A stretch of DNA of 64,000 nucleotides. It comes from Phaeospirillum tilakii (GTDB lineage: Bacteria > Pseudomonadota > Alphaproteobacteria > Rhodospirillales > Magnetospirillaceae). Positions 47,691 to 56,233 of this stretch are shown here, in pieces. The translations under genes and the position numbers were made by a program. The notes below the pieces were generated by a model. That model saw nothing but the letters and a program-made list of their open reading frames with translations. It made no database searches and was not told the DNA's origin. Each line of letters begins with the position of its first letter. Position 1 is the stretch's first letter. The stretch lies in assembly GCF_042683125.1 (NCBI RefSeq), contig NZ_JBHUIY010000001.1, forward strand, positions 1 through 64,000, written 5' to 3'.

Positions 47691-48989
47691 ATGGACAGGA
47701 TTCGCATCATCGGCGGCACCCCGCTTCGGGGCGCGATCCCGATCGGCGGGGCCAAGAACGCGGCGCTGGCGCTGATGCCGGCCTGCCTGCTGACCGACGA
47801 AACCCTGTCGCTGTCGAACCTGCCGCATCTGGTCGACATCACCACCATGGCCAACCTGCTGGCCCAGCACGGGGTGGGGATGCTGCTCAACGGCGCCTCG
47901 GCCGCCGGCGGGCATACCGGCCGGGTGCTCGACCTCACCGCCGCCACCATCACCAGCACCACCGCCCCCTACGATCTGGTCCGCAAGATGCGCGCCAGCG
48001 TGCTGGTGCTGGGGCCGCTGCTGGCCCGCGAGGGCCAGGCCCGCGTCTCGCTGCCCGGCGGCTGCGCCATCGGCACCCGTCCGGTCGATCTCCACCTCCA
48101 GGCGCTGGAGAAGATGGGGGCGCGGATCGAACTCGACGGCGGCTACATCGTCGCCAGCGTCGCCGGCCGGCTGAAGGGGGCCCAGGTGGTGTTCCCCCAG
48201 GTCACCGTCGGCGGGACCGAGAACATCCTGATGGCCGCCACCCTGGCCGAGGGTGAAACCGTGATCGGCAACGCCGCCCGCGAGCCGGAAATCACCGACC
48301 TCGCCCAATGTCTGGTGGCGATGGGCGCCAGGATCGACGGCATCGGCACCGCCACCCTGCGGGTGCTGGGGGTCGATCGGCTGCACGGCGCCGCCTATTC
48401 GGTGGTGCCGGACCGGATCGAGACCGGCTCCTATGCCGTCGCCGCCGCGATCACCCGGGGCGACATCGAGCTGATCGGGGCCCGGCCCGAGCTGATGGAT
48501 TCGGTCACCAAGCTGCTGGTCGAGGCCGGGGTGCTGGTCGAGCCCACCCCGCGCGGGCTGCGCGTCGCCGCCGAGGGGCGCGAGATCCGGGGCATCGACA
48601 TCATGACCGAGCCCTATCCCGGCTTCCCCACCGACATGCAGGCCCAGATGATGGCGCTGATGGCCACCGCCAACGGCGCCTCGATGATCACCGAGACCAT
48701 CTTCGAGAACCGCTTCATGCATGTGCCGGAGCTGGGGCGGATGGGGGCGCGGATCAACGTTCACGGCGCCTCGGCGATCATCCGGGGGGTGCCGCGTCTG
48801 TCCGGGGCCGAGGTGATGGCCACCGATCTGCGCGCCTCGGTGTCGCTGGTGCTGGCGGCGCTGGCCGCCCAGGGCGAAACCGTGGTCAACCGGGTTTATC
48901 ACCTTGACCGCGGCTATGAGCGGGTCGAGGAGAAGCTTGCCGCCTGCGGGGCCCAGATCGAGCGGTTGAAGGGCGCCGCCGCCGAGTAG
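47691..48989 (+). CDS. murA: UDP-N-acetylglucosamine 1-carboxyvinyltransferase
   Basis: First committed step of peptidoglycan synthesis: adds enolpyruvate from PEP to UDP-GlcNAc. The 432-residue EPSP-synthase-fold enzyme starts MDRIRIIGGTPLRGAIPIGG, with GAKNAALALMPACLL, then the catalytic Cys in VSLPGGCAIGTRPVDLHL (the fosfomycin target), and TEPYPGFPTDMQAQMMAL. The start at ATG 47691 is well placed. Confidence 0.96.
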   Translation: MDRIRIIGGTPLRGAIPIGGAKNAALALMPACLLTDETLSLSNLPHLVDITTMANLLAQHGVGMLLNGASAAGGHTGRVLDLTAATITSTTAPYDLVRKMRASVLVLGPLLAREGQARVSLPGGCAIGTRPVDLHLQALEKMGARIELDGGYIVASVAGRLKGAQVVFPQVTVGGTENILMAATLAEGETVIGNAAREPEITDLAQCLVAMGARIDGIGTATLRVLGVDRLHGAAYSVVPDRIETGSYAVAAAITRGDIELIGARPELMDSVTKLLVEAGVLVEPTPRGLRVAAEGREIRGIDIMTEPYPGFPTDMQAQMMALMATANGASMITETIFENRFMHVPELGRMGARINVHGASAIIRGVPRLSGAEVMATDLRASVSLVLAALAAQGETVVNRVYHLDRGYERVEEKLAACGAQIERLKGAAAE

Positions 48990-49010
48990 CGCCCGCGCGC
49001 GGGCGCTTGG

Positions 49011-49060
49011 TCCGGGCGCCGCCCGGGCCCGCCAAGGGCCATGGGCCCTTGGATCCCGTC
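49011..49060. repeat. Extragenic palindromic element, left half only
   Basis: TCCGGGCGCCGCCCGGGCCC followed by GCCAAGGGCCATGGGCCCTT, one arm of the family; it lies between murA and the permease gene on the same strand. Confidence 0.75.
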
Positions 49061-49087
49061 ACGAGGGGGCGGGGGAGGGCGAAAACG

Positions 49088-49978
49088 ATGAACACGCCGT
49101 CGGTCGGAAGCACCCGGGAAGGGGTGCTGTATGCTCTGGCCTGTTATGGGACCTGGGGGCTGTTTCCCGCCTTCTGGAAGCTGGTGGCGACCGTGCCGCC
49201 GGCCGAGGTGCTGGCCCACCGCATCCTGTGGTCGCTGCTGGTGGTGGCGGCGACGCTGGCGTGGCAGCGTCGGGGCGGCGAGGTGTGGGCCCTGCTCGGG
49301 CGGCGGCGCACCCTGCTGGTGCTGTGCGGCACCACCCTCTGCGTCAGTTTCAACTGGCTGGTGTTCATCGCCGCCGTCGCCGACGGGCAGGTGTTGCAGG
49401 CCAGTCTGGGCTATTTCCTCAATCCATTGGTCAATGTCGCCCTCGGCGTGCTGGTGCTGAAGGAACGGTTGCGGCCGTTGCAATGGCTGGCGGTGACCAT
49501 CGCCGCCGCTGGCATCGCCGGGCCGGTGCTGGGCGGTGGGGCGGTGCCGTGGACCGCGATCGCCCTGGCGCTGTCTTTCGGGATCTACGGGCTGTTGCGC
49601 AAGCGGCTGCCGGCGGTGGCGCCGCTGGCCGGGCTGGCGGTCGAGACCGGGCTGGTGGCGCCGCTGGCGCTCGGCTACCTGATTTATTGCGCCGCCGGGG
49701 GGGCGGCGGTGTTCGGTGGCGACATCGGGGTGGCGCTGGCGCTGATCGCCGGTGGGCCGGTCACCGCCCTGCCGCTGCTGTGGTTCGCGGCGGCGGCGCT
49801 GCGGCTGCGCTATTCGACTCTCGGCTTCTTCCAGTATCTCGCCCCCACCGGCCATTTCCTGCTGGCGGTGCTGGCGTTCGGGGAAAGCCCGACCCCGGCC
49901 ACCCTGATCACCTTCGCCTGCATCTGGGCGGCGATCCTGCTCTACAGCCTCGACGGCTGGCGGCAGGCGCGCGGCTGA
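49088..49978 (+). CDS. rarD: RarD-like EamA-family permease
   Basis: An inner-membrane protein of 296 residues and about ten helices. It starts at ATG 49088 (MNTPSVGSTREGVLYALACY). RarD hallmarks: YGTWGLFPAFWKLV, VLAHRILWSLLVV, CVSFNWLVFIAAVADGQVLQ, SLGYFLNPLVNVALGVLVLK, and LGFFQYLAPTGHFLLAVLAF. The transported compound is not known. Confidence 0.88.
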   Translation: MNTPSVGSTREGVLYALACYGTWGLFPAFWKLVATVPPAEVLAHRILWSLLVVAATLAWQRRGGEVWALLGRRRTLLVLCGTTLCVSFNWLVFIAAVADGQVLQASLGYFLNPLVNVALGVLVLKERLRPLQWLAVTIAAAGIAGPVLGGGAVPWTAIALALSFGIYGLLRKRLPAVAPLAGLAVETGLVAPLALGYLIYCAAGGAAVFGGDIGVALALIAGGPVTALPLLWFAAAALRLRYSTLGFFQYLAPTGHFLLAVLAFGESPTPATLITFACIWAAILLYSLDGWRQARG

Positions 49979-49980
49979 GC

Positions 49981-50022
49981 GGCAACCGCCAGGGGCCGCA
50001 AGGCCCCCGGCGGCGCCCCGCC
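49981..50022. repeat. Degenerate half palindromic element
   Basis: CAACCGCCAGGGGCCGCAAG followed by GCCCCCGG keeps the inner palindrome of the family but has lost the outer GCGGGC stem. It lies between the convergent permease and fumarase genes. Confidence 0.5.
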
Positions 50023-50023
50023 G

Positions 50024-51640
50024 TCAGTGGGCGAAGTCGGCGAAGAAGTCGTTGCCCTTGTCATCGACGACGATGAAGGCGGGGAAATCGACCACCTCGA
50101 TCCGCCACACCGCTTCCATCCCCAGCTCGGGATATTCCAGCAGCTCGACCTTCTTGATGCAGTCGCGGGCAAGACGGGCGGCGGCACCGCCGATCGAGCC
50201 GAGATAGAAGCCGCCATGCGTCTTGCAGGCCTCGGTCACCGCCTTCGAGCGGTTGCCCTTGGCGATCATCACCATCGAGCCGCCGGCGGCCTGGAACTGA
50301 TCGACGTAGGAATCCATCCGCCCGGCGGTGGTCGGGCCGAACGAGCCCGAGGCGAAATTGCTCGGGGTCTTGGCCGGGCCGGCGTAATAGACCGCGCTCT
50401 GGCGGAAATAATCGGGCAGGCCCTCGCCGCGGTCGAGCCGCTCCTTCAGCTTGGCGTGGGCGATGTCGCGCGCCACCACCATCGATCCGGTCAGCGCCAC
50501 CCGGGTGCGGATCGGATATTGCGACAGGGTGCGGCGGATCTGGTCCATCGGCTGGTTGAGGTCGATCTTGACCACCGGCCCGCCCAGGGTCGCCTCGTCG
50601 ATGTCGGGCAGGAAGCGGGCCGGATCGGTCTCCATCTGCTCCAGGAACAGGCCGTCGGCGGTGATCTTGGCGTTGATCTGGCGGTCGGCCGAGCACGACA
50701 CCCCGATCGCCACCGGGCAGGAGGCGCCGTGGCGCGGCAGGCGGATCACCCGCACGTCATGGCAGAAATACTTGCCGCCGAACTGGGCGCCGATTCCCAT
50801 GTCGCGGGTCATCTGCAACACGATCCGTTCCAGCTCGTGGTCGCGGAAGGCCTGGCCGTGGGCGCTCCCTTCGCCGGGCAGGCTGTCGAGCGCGCGGGCC
50901 GAGGCCAGCTTGACCGTCTTCAGGGTCATCTCGGCCGACAGGCCGCCGATGACGATGGCGAGGTGGTAGGGCGGACAGGCCGAGGTGCCCAGCGTGCGGA
51001 TCTGGGCGTCGAGGAACTTCAGCAGGCTGGTCGGGTTGAGCAGCGCCTTGGTCTGCTGATAGAGGAAGGTCTTGTTGGCCGAGCCGCCGCCCTTGGCCAT
51101 CACCATGAACTTGTAGGCGTTGCCCGGGGTCGCGTACAGGTCGATCTGGGCCGGCAGGTTGGTGCCGGTGTTGACCTCCTCGTACATCGAAAGCGGCGCG
51201 GTCTGCGAATAGCGCAGGTTCAGTTCGGTATAGGCCTCGGCCACGCCGCGCGAGATCGCCGCCTCGTCGCCGCCGCCGGTCCACACCCGCTCGCCCTTCT
51301 TGCCCATGATGATCGCGGTGCCGGTGTCCTGGCACATCGGCAGCACCCCGCCGGCGGCAATGCAGGCGTTCTTCAGCAGGTCGTAGGCGACGAAGCGGTC
51401 ATTGTCCGACGCCTCGGGATCGTCGAGGATCGCCCGCAACTGGGCGAGATGGCCCGGCCGCAGCAGGTGCGAGGTGTCGCGGATCGCCTCCTTGATCAGC
51501 CGGGTGATCGCGGCGGGCGTGACGGTGAGGATCTCCTGGCCGTCGAGGCGGGTGGTGGCCACCCCCTCGGCGCCGAGCGGGCGATAGGGGGTCTCATCCG
51601 GCCCCAGCGGGAAAAGTTCATGATAGGCGAAATCGCTCAT
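50024..51640 (-). CDS. fumA: Class I fumarate hydratase
   Basis: Interconverts fumarate and malate. It is an oxygen-sensitive [4Fe-4S] enzyme of 538 residues in one chain. Cluster-region motifs: PMCQDTGTAIIMGKKGERVW, SACPPYHLAIVIGGLSAE, and the Cys in GVSCSADRQINAKIT. The C-terminal subdomain holds GSFGPTTAGRMDSYVDQFQA. It starts at ATG 51640 (MSDFAYHELFPLGPDE), divergent from alanine dehydrogenase. Confidence 0.95.
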   Translation of the reverse strand: MSDFAYHELFPLGPDETPYRPLGAEGVATTRLDGQEILTVTPAAITRLIKEAIRDTSHLLRPGHLAQLRAILDDPEASDNDRFVAYDLLKNACIAAGGVLPMCQDTGTAIIMGKKGERVWTGGGDEAAISRGVAEAYTELNLRYSQTAPLSMYEEVNTGTNLPAQIDLYATPGNAYKFMVMAKGGGSANKTFLYQQTKALLNPTSLLKFLDAQIRTLGTSACPPYHLAIVIGGLSAEMTLKTVKLASARALDSLPGEGSAHGQAFRDHELERIVLQMTRDMGIGAQFGGKYFCHDVRVIRLPRHGASCPVAIGVSCSADRQINAKITADGLFLEQMETDPARFLPDIDEATLGGPVVKIDLNQPMDQIRRTLSQYPIRTRVALTGSMVVARDIAHAKLKERLDRGEGLPDYFRQSAVYYAGPAKTPSNFASGSFGPTTAGRMDSYVDQFQAAGGSMVMIAKGNRSKAVTEACKTHGGFYLGSIGGAAARLARDCIKKVELLEYPELGMEAVWRIEVVDFPAFIVVDDKGNDFFADFAH

Positions 51641-51760
51641 GCTCGTCGGCCTCTGGCTGAAGGGGGTGGGGACGACGCACCCCGTTCGGGGCGGCCGCCG
51701 GCGCGGTCCTGGTCAACCACCTTTCCCGGTTCGCGTCAACCCGCCTCTGGAGCCAGAGAC

Positions 51761-51836
51761 GCGGGCGCTGCCCGCACCCGCCAAGGGCCGGGGGCCCTTG
51801 GAACCCTTTCCCTCTTCTTCGCGCGGTCCGCGTTGG
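51761..51836. repeat. Extragenic palindromic element, left arm plus part core
   Basis: GCGGGCGCTGCCCGCACCCG, CCAAGGGCCGGGGGCCCTTG, then CCCTTTCCCTCTTCTTCGCG. The right arm is absent; an AT-rich promoter follows directly. Confidence 0.8.
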
Positions 51837-51847
51837 GAAAAACCACC

Positions 51848-51876
51848 TTCACAAAGTCTGTGACAGGATTTATTCT
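51848..51876 (+). promoter_or_regulatory. Sigma-70-type promoter of alanine dehydrogenase
   Basis: TTCACA (51848-51853) and TATTCT (51871-51876) are separated by 17 bp. The AT-rich run that follows (TATTAATATAAGTAATTGCT) is a plausible site for an Lrp/AldR-type regulator, which commonly controls ald; no such gene is adjacent. Confidence 0.5.
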
Positions 51877-51948
51877 ATTAATATAAGTAATTGCTGTTGA
51901 GAAGAGCCGGCAATCCGGCCCGTTGATGAGACGCGGGGAGATGAAATC

Positions 51949-53049
51949 ATGCTGATCGGGGTTCCCGCCGAAATCAAAATCCACGAATACCGGGTCGGGA
52001 TGAGCCCGGCCGGGGTGCGCGAGGCGGTCGGGCAGGGCCATCGGGTCCTGGTCCAGGCCGGAGCCGGGGCGGGGATCGGCTTCGATGACGCCGCCTATCG
52101 CGCCGCCGGGGCCGAGATCGTCGCCGGGGCCGAGGCGGTGTTCGCCCAGGCCGAACTGATCGTCAAGGTCAAGGAGCCGCAGCCGGCCGAATGCCGTCGC
52201 CTGCGCCCCGGTCAGGTGCTGTTCACCTATCTGCATCTCGCCCCCGACCCCGAGCAGGCCGAGTTGCTGCTCGAATCCGGCGTCACCGCGATCGCCTACG
52301 AGACGGTGACCGACCCGTGGGGCGGGCTGCCGTTGCTGGCGCCGATGAGCGAGATCGCCGGACGGATGGCGATCCAGGTCGGCGCCGCCGGCCTGGAGAA
52401 GGCGCGGGGTGGAGCCGGGGTGCTGCTGTCCGGCGCCCCCGGGGTCGAGCCGGCCCGGGTGGTGATCCTGGGCGGCGGGGTGGTCGGCGCCAATGCCGCC
52501 CGGGTCGCGCTGGGGATCGGCGCCGAGGTGGTGGTGCTCGACCGCTCGATGCGGCGGTTGACCGAACTCGACACCCTGTACGGTCCGCGCCTGCGCACCC
52601 TGTTCGCCACCGCCGAGGCGATCGAGCAGCATCTCCCCACCGCCGACCTGATCGTCGGCGCGGTGCTGGTGCCGGGGGCGGCGGCGCCCAAGCTGATCCG
52701 CCGTGACCAATTGGCCCGGATCCGCCCCGGCCGGGTGCTGGTGGACGTGGCGATCGACCAGGGCGGCTGCTTCGAGACCAGCCGCCCCACCACCCACGCC
52801 GAGCCGACCTTCGTGGTGGACGGGGTGGTGCATTACTGCGTCGCCAACATGCCGGGGGCGGTGGCGCGCACCTCGACCCTGGCCCTGACCAACGCCACGC
52901 TGCCCTACGTGCTGGCGCTGGCCGGCGCGGGCTGGCAAGAGGCCGCCCGCCGCGATCCGCACCTCGCCGCCGGGATCAACATCCATGCCGGGGCGGTGGC
53001 CCATCAGGCGGTCGCCGAGGCGCTGGGGAAACCGTACCAGCCGCTGTGA
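51949..53049 (+). CDS. ald: Alanine dehydrogenase
   Basis: NAD-dependent reversible deamination of L-alanine to pyruvate. It starts MLIGVPAEIKIHEYRVGMSP at ATG 51949, after GGGGAGA. Of 366 residues: substrate-binding VLVQAGAGAGIGFDDAAY, KVKEPQPAECRRL, Rossmann VVILGGGVVGANAARVALGI with the NAD-ribose Asp in VVVLDRSMRRL, and NMPGAVARTSTLALTNATLP. The length is normal. Together with fumarase it feeds central carbon metabolism. Confidence 0.96.
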   Translation: MLIGVPAEIKIHEYRVGMSPAGVREAVGQGHRVLVQAGAGAGIGFDDAAYRAAGAEIVAGAEAVFAQAELIVKVKEPQPAECRRLRPGQVLFTYLHLAPDPEQAELLLESGVTAIAYETVTDPWGGLPLLAPMSEIAGRMAIQVGAAGLEKARGGAGVLLSGAPGVEPARVVILGGGVVGANAARVALGIGAEVVVLDRSMRRLTELDTLYGPRLRTLFATAEAIEQHLPTADLIVGAVLVPGAAAPKLIRRDQLARIRPGRVLVDVAIDQGGCFETSRPTTHAEPTFVVDGVVHYCVANMPGAVARTSTLALTNATLPYVLALAGAGWQEAARRDPHLAAGINIHAGAVAHQAVAEALGKPYQPL

Positions 53050-53050
53050 C

Positions 53051-53100
53051 GTGGGCTCCGCCCACACCCGCCGAGGGCCGAGGGCCCTTGGAACCCTTGA
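53051..53100. repeat. Extragenic palindromic element, left half
   Basis: GTGGGCTCCGCCCACACCCG, then CCGAGGGCCGAGGGCCCTTG, directly after the ald stop codon. The matching right half and core end occur 4.1 kb away at 57237-57297, on the far side of the RelA-like/ATPase pair. Confidence 0.8.
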
Positions 53101-53113
53101 CGGGAGTCTCCCG

Positions 53114-56100
53114 TCAGGACGTCGGCCGTTTGCGGGGGCGGCCCCGGCGTTTGGTCGCTGGTGGTGGTGGCGCCGTTTCCCGCTGCGGGGCCAGCCGGCG
53201 CAACAGCCTTTCCGCCGGTTGCCGGATTTCCGGGGCGAAGTCGAGCAGGAAGCGATCTCCCTTGATGAAGGCGGTGAAGGCGGCGTGGATCGGGGCATAA
53301 CGCTCGGCAAAGCCTTCCGTCCGCCACCATTCCAGCATCCGTTCCCCATGTCCCCGTCCCGCCGCCAGCCGCAGCAGTCGCAACAGGTCGTCGAAGAACG
53401 GCGAGGTCGCGGAGTCCAGGCCGGTCTCCAGCGCCGCCCGCAGCGCCTCGAAGGCGTCGCCCAGATTGTCTCGCCCCAACGCCATCCCGGCCCGCAGCAG
53501 ATCCCGCCCGACCGGGTCCAACCCGTCAAGCTGCTCGGAAATTTCCCGCGCCGCCTCGATCCGTCCGCCGACGACCAGCACCCAGGCGAGGTTTTCTTTC
53601 AGGAACAGATCATCGCCGGCGATCTCCAACCCGCGCCGATAGGTCGCCTCGGCTGCGGCAAGGTCCCCGTACAGGTCGCACAAGCTGTTTCCTTTTCCCA
53701 TCAGTGCCCAAGCGACCACTTGGCGGATTTCTGTGTCCGGCTCGTCGCCGAAGCGGGCAAGGAGGTCGTCATAGACGGCAATCGCCGCCTCGCTCTGCCC
53801 GCATTGGCCAAGGGTGACGCCCTTGTTGCAGAGGGCTTTGGCGGCCTGTTGGCGTATTTCCGTGTCCGGCTCGTCGCCGAAGCGGGCAAGGAGGTCGTCA
53901 TAGACGGCAATCGCCGCCTCGCTCTGCCCGCGTTGGCCGAGGGCGACGCCCCTGTTTAAGAAGGCTCTGGCGACCGTTTGGCGTGTTTCCGTGTCCGGCT
54001 CGTCGCTGAAGCGGGCAAGGAGGTCGTCATAGACGGCAATCGCCACCTCGCTCTGCCCGCGTTGGCCGAGGGTGAAGCCTTTGTTGAAGAGGGCTCTGGC
54101 GACCGTTTGGCGGATTTCCGTGTCCAGCACGTCGCCGAAACGGGAAAGGAGGTCGTCATAGACGGCAATCGCCGCCTCGCTCTGCCCGCGTTGGCCGAGT
54201 CTGAAGCCCTTGTTGAAGAGGGCTTTGGCGACCTGTTGGCGTATTTCCGTGTCCGGCTCGTCGCCGAAGCGGGCAAGGAGGTCGTCATAGACGGCAATCG
54301 CCGCCTCGCTCTGCCCGCGTTGGCCGAGGGCGACGCCCCTGTTTAAGAAGACTCTGGCGACCGTTTGGCGTATTTCCGTGTCCGGCTCGTCTCCGAAGCG
54401 GGTAAGGAGGTCGTCATAGACGGCAATCGCCACCTCGCTCTGCCCGCGTTGGCCGAGTCTGACGCCTTTGTTGAAGAAGGCTTTGGCGACCAGTTGGCGG
54501 ATTTCCATGTCCGGCCCGTTGCCGAAGCGGGCAAGGAGGTCGTCATAGACGGCAATCGCCGCCTCGCTCTGCCCGCGTTGGCCGAGGGCGACGCCCTTGT
54601 TGAAGAGGGCATTGGCGACCGTTTGGCGGATTTTCGTGTCCGGCTCGTCGCCGAAGCGGGTAAGGAGGTCGTCATAGACGGCAATCGCCTCGTCGGTGCG
54701 CCCAAGTTTTTCCAGCGCGAACCCTTTGATGGTCAATATCAGTGCGACGGAGGATGGCGGGTGCGGAACGGAGGTGGCGGAGAGCCACGCGTCGCTCTGT
54801 GCGACAAGCGCGGAAAAGTCGCCTTGGCTTTCTGCCTTCAGTATTGCGACCAAACTCGACTCTGCGGCGCGGTCGGCAGCTGCCCGGCCGGCTTGCCCTG
54901 CCGTCCCTCCGGCTGCCGTGGCGGGTTGCCGGATCATCTCGCAGGCTTCCAGTACCGCAGCGCGGTAATCTGCGTGCCAGTGGTCGGCGCGGGCCGGGTC
55001 GCGGGCCTCGGCGGCGAGGCGGTCGAGTTCTTCGGCGCCGAACAGTCGGCTGAGGAAGATCGCCAGCCAGCGCAGCCGTTGCCGGGTGCGGCGGGTGCCG
55101 TGGCGCATCAGGTACCAGATGTTGAGGAACCGCTCGCTGATCTGGTAGCCGGCCCGGGCGCCGGAGGTCGCCACCTCCTCGACGAAGCCGTCGCGCTTCA
55201 GCCGGGTGAGTTGTGACGAGATCGTCGTCACCTCGATTCCGGTGATCTCGGCCAGTTTTCCCGAGGTGATCGGATCCCAGGCCAGGGCGATCGCGTCGAT
55301 CACCGCCCGTTGCTGCGGGGTCTGGTACTCCTCGACCCGGGCCTTGTAGAACGGGGTCACCTGATCGAGCAGCACTTCGAGGTCGCCGAAGATCGTGTCG
55401 GTTTCGGCCCGTTCCAGCAATTGGTAGATCAATGCCAGCACCCGGGGATTGCCGCCGGTCAGGGTGTAGAGGGTGGCGAGCCGCTCCGGCTGGCGGGCCA
55501 GCACCGCCTTGACCGGCGCTCCCTGCTCCTGGCGCAACTCAGCCAAGGCATGCAGGCAGCGCAGCAATTCCGGCTGGCTCAGCGGTTCGAGGAAATGGGG
55601 GCGGAAGAACTCGTGGAACGGCGCGTCGCGGTCGCCGCCTTGGGCCAGCAATCGGGTTGCGGCGCCGATCACCACCGGCCCGCCGCGCTCCTGGAGGATT
55701 CGCCGCAGGGCCCACCCGCCCTGGGGGCCGATCCCATCGAGGATCAGGTCGAGATTGTCGAGCAGCAGCAGCGCCCGCCCACCGGCCCGGCGGCAGGCGG
55801 CGAGGAATTGCTCCGCCGCCTGTTCGGGGTCGCGCCAGGCCTCGGTTTCGATCGCCCGGTCCAGCTCGGCGGCGTCCGCCGTCCGGCCGGCGGCTTCATT
55901 CCATTCCGCCAGCGCCTCGCCACAATTGCGCCAGAACGCATCGAGCGAAATGACGTTGTATTGCTCCTCGCGGAAACGCAACGGCAGAAACGCGGCGCGC
56001 AGGGCCTCGTCTTTCTTGACCGCGATCGCCAGCCGGCGCAGCAGCATGCTCTTGCCCATCCCACGCGATCCGATCAGGATCTGATGGATGGCGTCGCCGC

Positions 56101-56233
56101 CTCCGGCCTGATGACGAAGCTGGTCGAGAATCGCCTCCAGCAACTCGTGGCGGGCGACGAAGCCGGCGACGAAGGTCGCGTCGTCGAGGCGATCCTGATT
56201 GTAGACGTTGAGTCCAGGACGTATCTTAATCAT
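53114..56233 (-). CDS. P-loop ATPase with winged helix and tandem TPR-like repeats
   Basis: A 1039-residue regulator- or sensor-like ATPase. Walker A GSRGMGKS spans residues 55-62, Walker B LLLLDNLDLI about 154-163, with TGGNPRVL near 259. A winged-helix domain (KLAEITGIEVTTISSQLTRL) covers about 310-365, then FLNIWYLMR. From about 505 to 850 there are eight near-identical 43-residue TPR-like units (core AIAVYDDLLARFGDEPDTEI), then a less regular helical end. No membrane segment. This layout resembles STAND/archaeal-type ATPases used in signalling and defence. Its ATG lies inside the stop region of the RelA-like gene (8-bp overlap). Confidence 0.85.
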   Translation of the reverse strand: MIKIRPGLNVYNQDRLDDATFVAGFVARHELLEAILDQLRHQAGGGDAIHQILIGSRGMGKSMLLRRLAIAVKKDEALRAAFLPLRFREEQYNVISLDAFWRNCGEALAEWNEAAGRTADAAELDRAIETEAWRDPEQAAEQFLAACRRAGGRALLLLDNLDLILDGIGPQGGWALRRILQERGGPVVIGAATRLLAQGGDRDAPFHEFFRPHFLEPLSQPELLRCLHALAELRQEQGAPVKAVLARQPERLATLYTLTGGNPRVLALIYQLLERAETDTIFGDLEVLLDQVTPFYKARVEEYQTPQQRAVIDAIALAWDPITSGKLAEITGIEVTTISSQLTRLKRDGFVEEVATSGARAGYQISERFLNIWYLMRHGTRRTRQRLRWLAIFLSRLFGAEELDRLAAEARDPARADHWHADYRAAVLEACEMIRQPATAAGGTAGQAGRAAADRAAESSLVAILKAESQGDFSALVAQSDAWLSATSVPHPPSSVALILTIKGFALEKLGRTDEAIAVYDDLLTRFGDEPDTKIRQTVANALFNKGVALGQRGQSEAAIAVYDDLLARFGNGPDMEIRQLVAKAFFNKGVRLGQRGQSEVAIAVYDDLLTRFGDEPDTEIRQTVARVFLNRGVALGQRGQSEAAIAVYDDLLARFGDEPDTEIRQQVAKALFNKGFRLGQRGQSEAAIAVYDDLLSRFGDVLDTEIRQTVARALFNKGFTLGQRGQSEVAIAVYDDLLARFSDEPDTETRQTVARAFLNRGVALGQRGQSEAAIAVYDDLLARFGDEPDTEIRQQAAKALCNKGVTLGQCGQSEAAIAVYDDLLARFGDEPDTEIRQVVAWALMGKGNSLCDLYGDLAAAEATYRRGLEIAGDDLFLKENLAWVLVVGGRIEAAREISEQLDGLDPVGRDLLRAGMALGRDNLGDAFEALRAALETGLDSATSPFFDDLLRLLRLAAGRGHGERMLEWWRTEGFAERYAPIHAAFTAFIKGDRFLLDFAPEIRQPAERLLRRLAPQRETAPPPPATKRRGRPRKRPTS
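53700..54735 (-). repeat. Eight tandem 129-bp coding repeats
   Basis: The marker GGAGGTCGTCATAGACGGCA starts at 53761, 53890, 54019, 54148, 54277, 54406, 54535 and 54664: eight copies at an exact 129-bp period. Each codes one 43-residue unit. DNA identity between units is very high, with changes clustered in a few codons (for example GDEP/GNGP/GDVL/SDEP). Confidence 0.95.

Larger units (their letters stand above)
51641..51948. other. Divergent fumA/ald promoter region with one half repeat
   Basis: 308 bp. 51761-51836 is a left arm plus part of the core of the palindromic element. The remaining 51840-51948 is AT-rich and carries the ald promoter. A fumA promoter should lie at 51645-51755 on the minus strand, but I could not place it. 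Confidence 0.6.

Noticed and set aside
53700..54735. Regularly spaced repeats suggestive of a CRISPR array
   Set aside because: The period is 129 bp with nearly the whole unit conserved and in frame; it encodes TPR-like units and lacks variable spacers.
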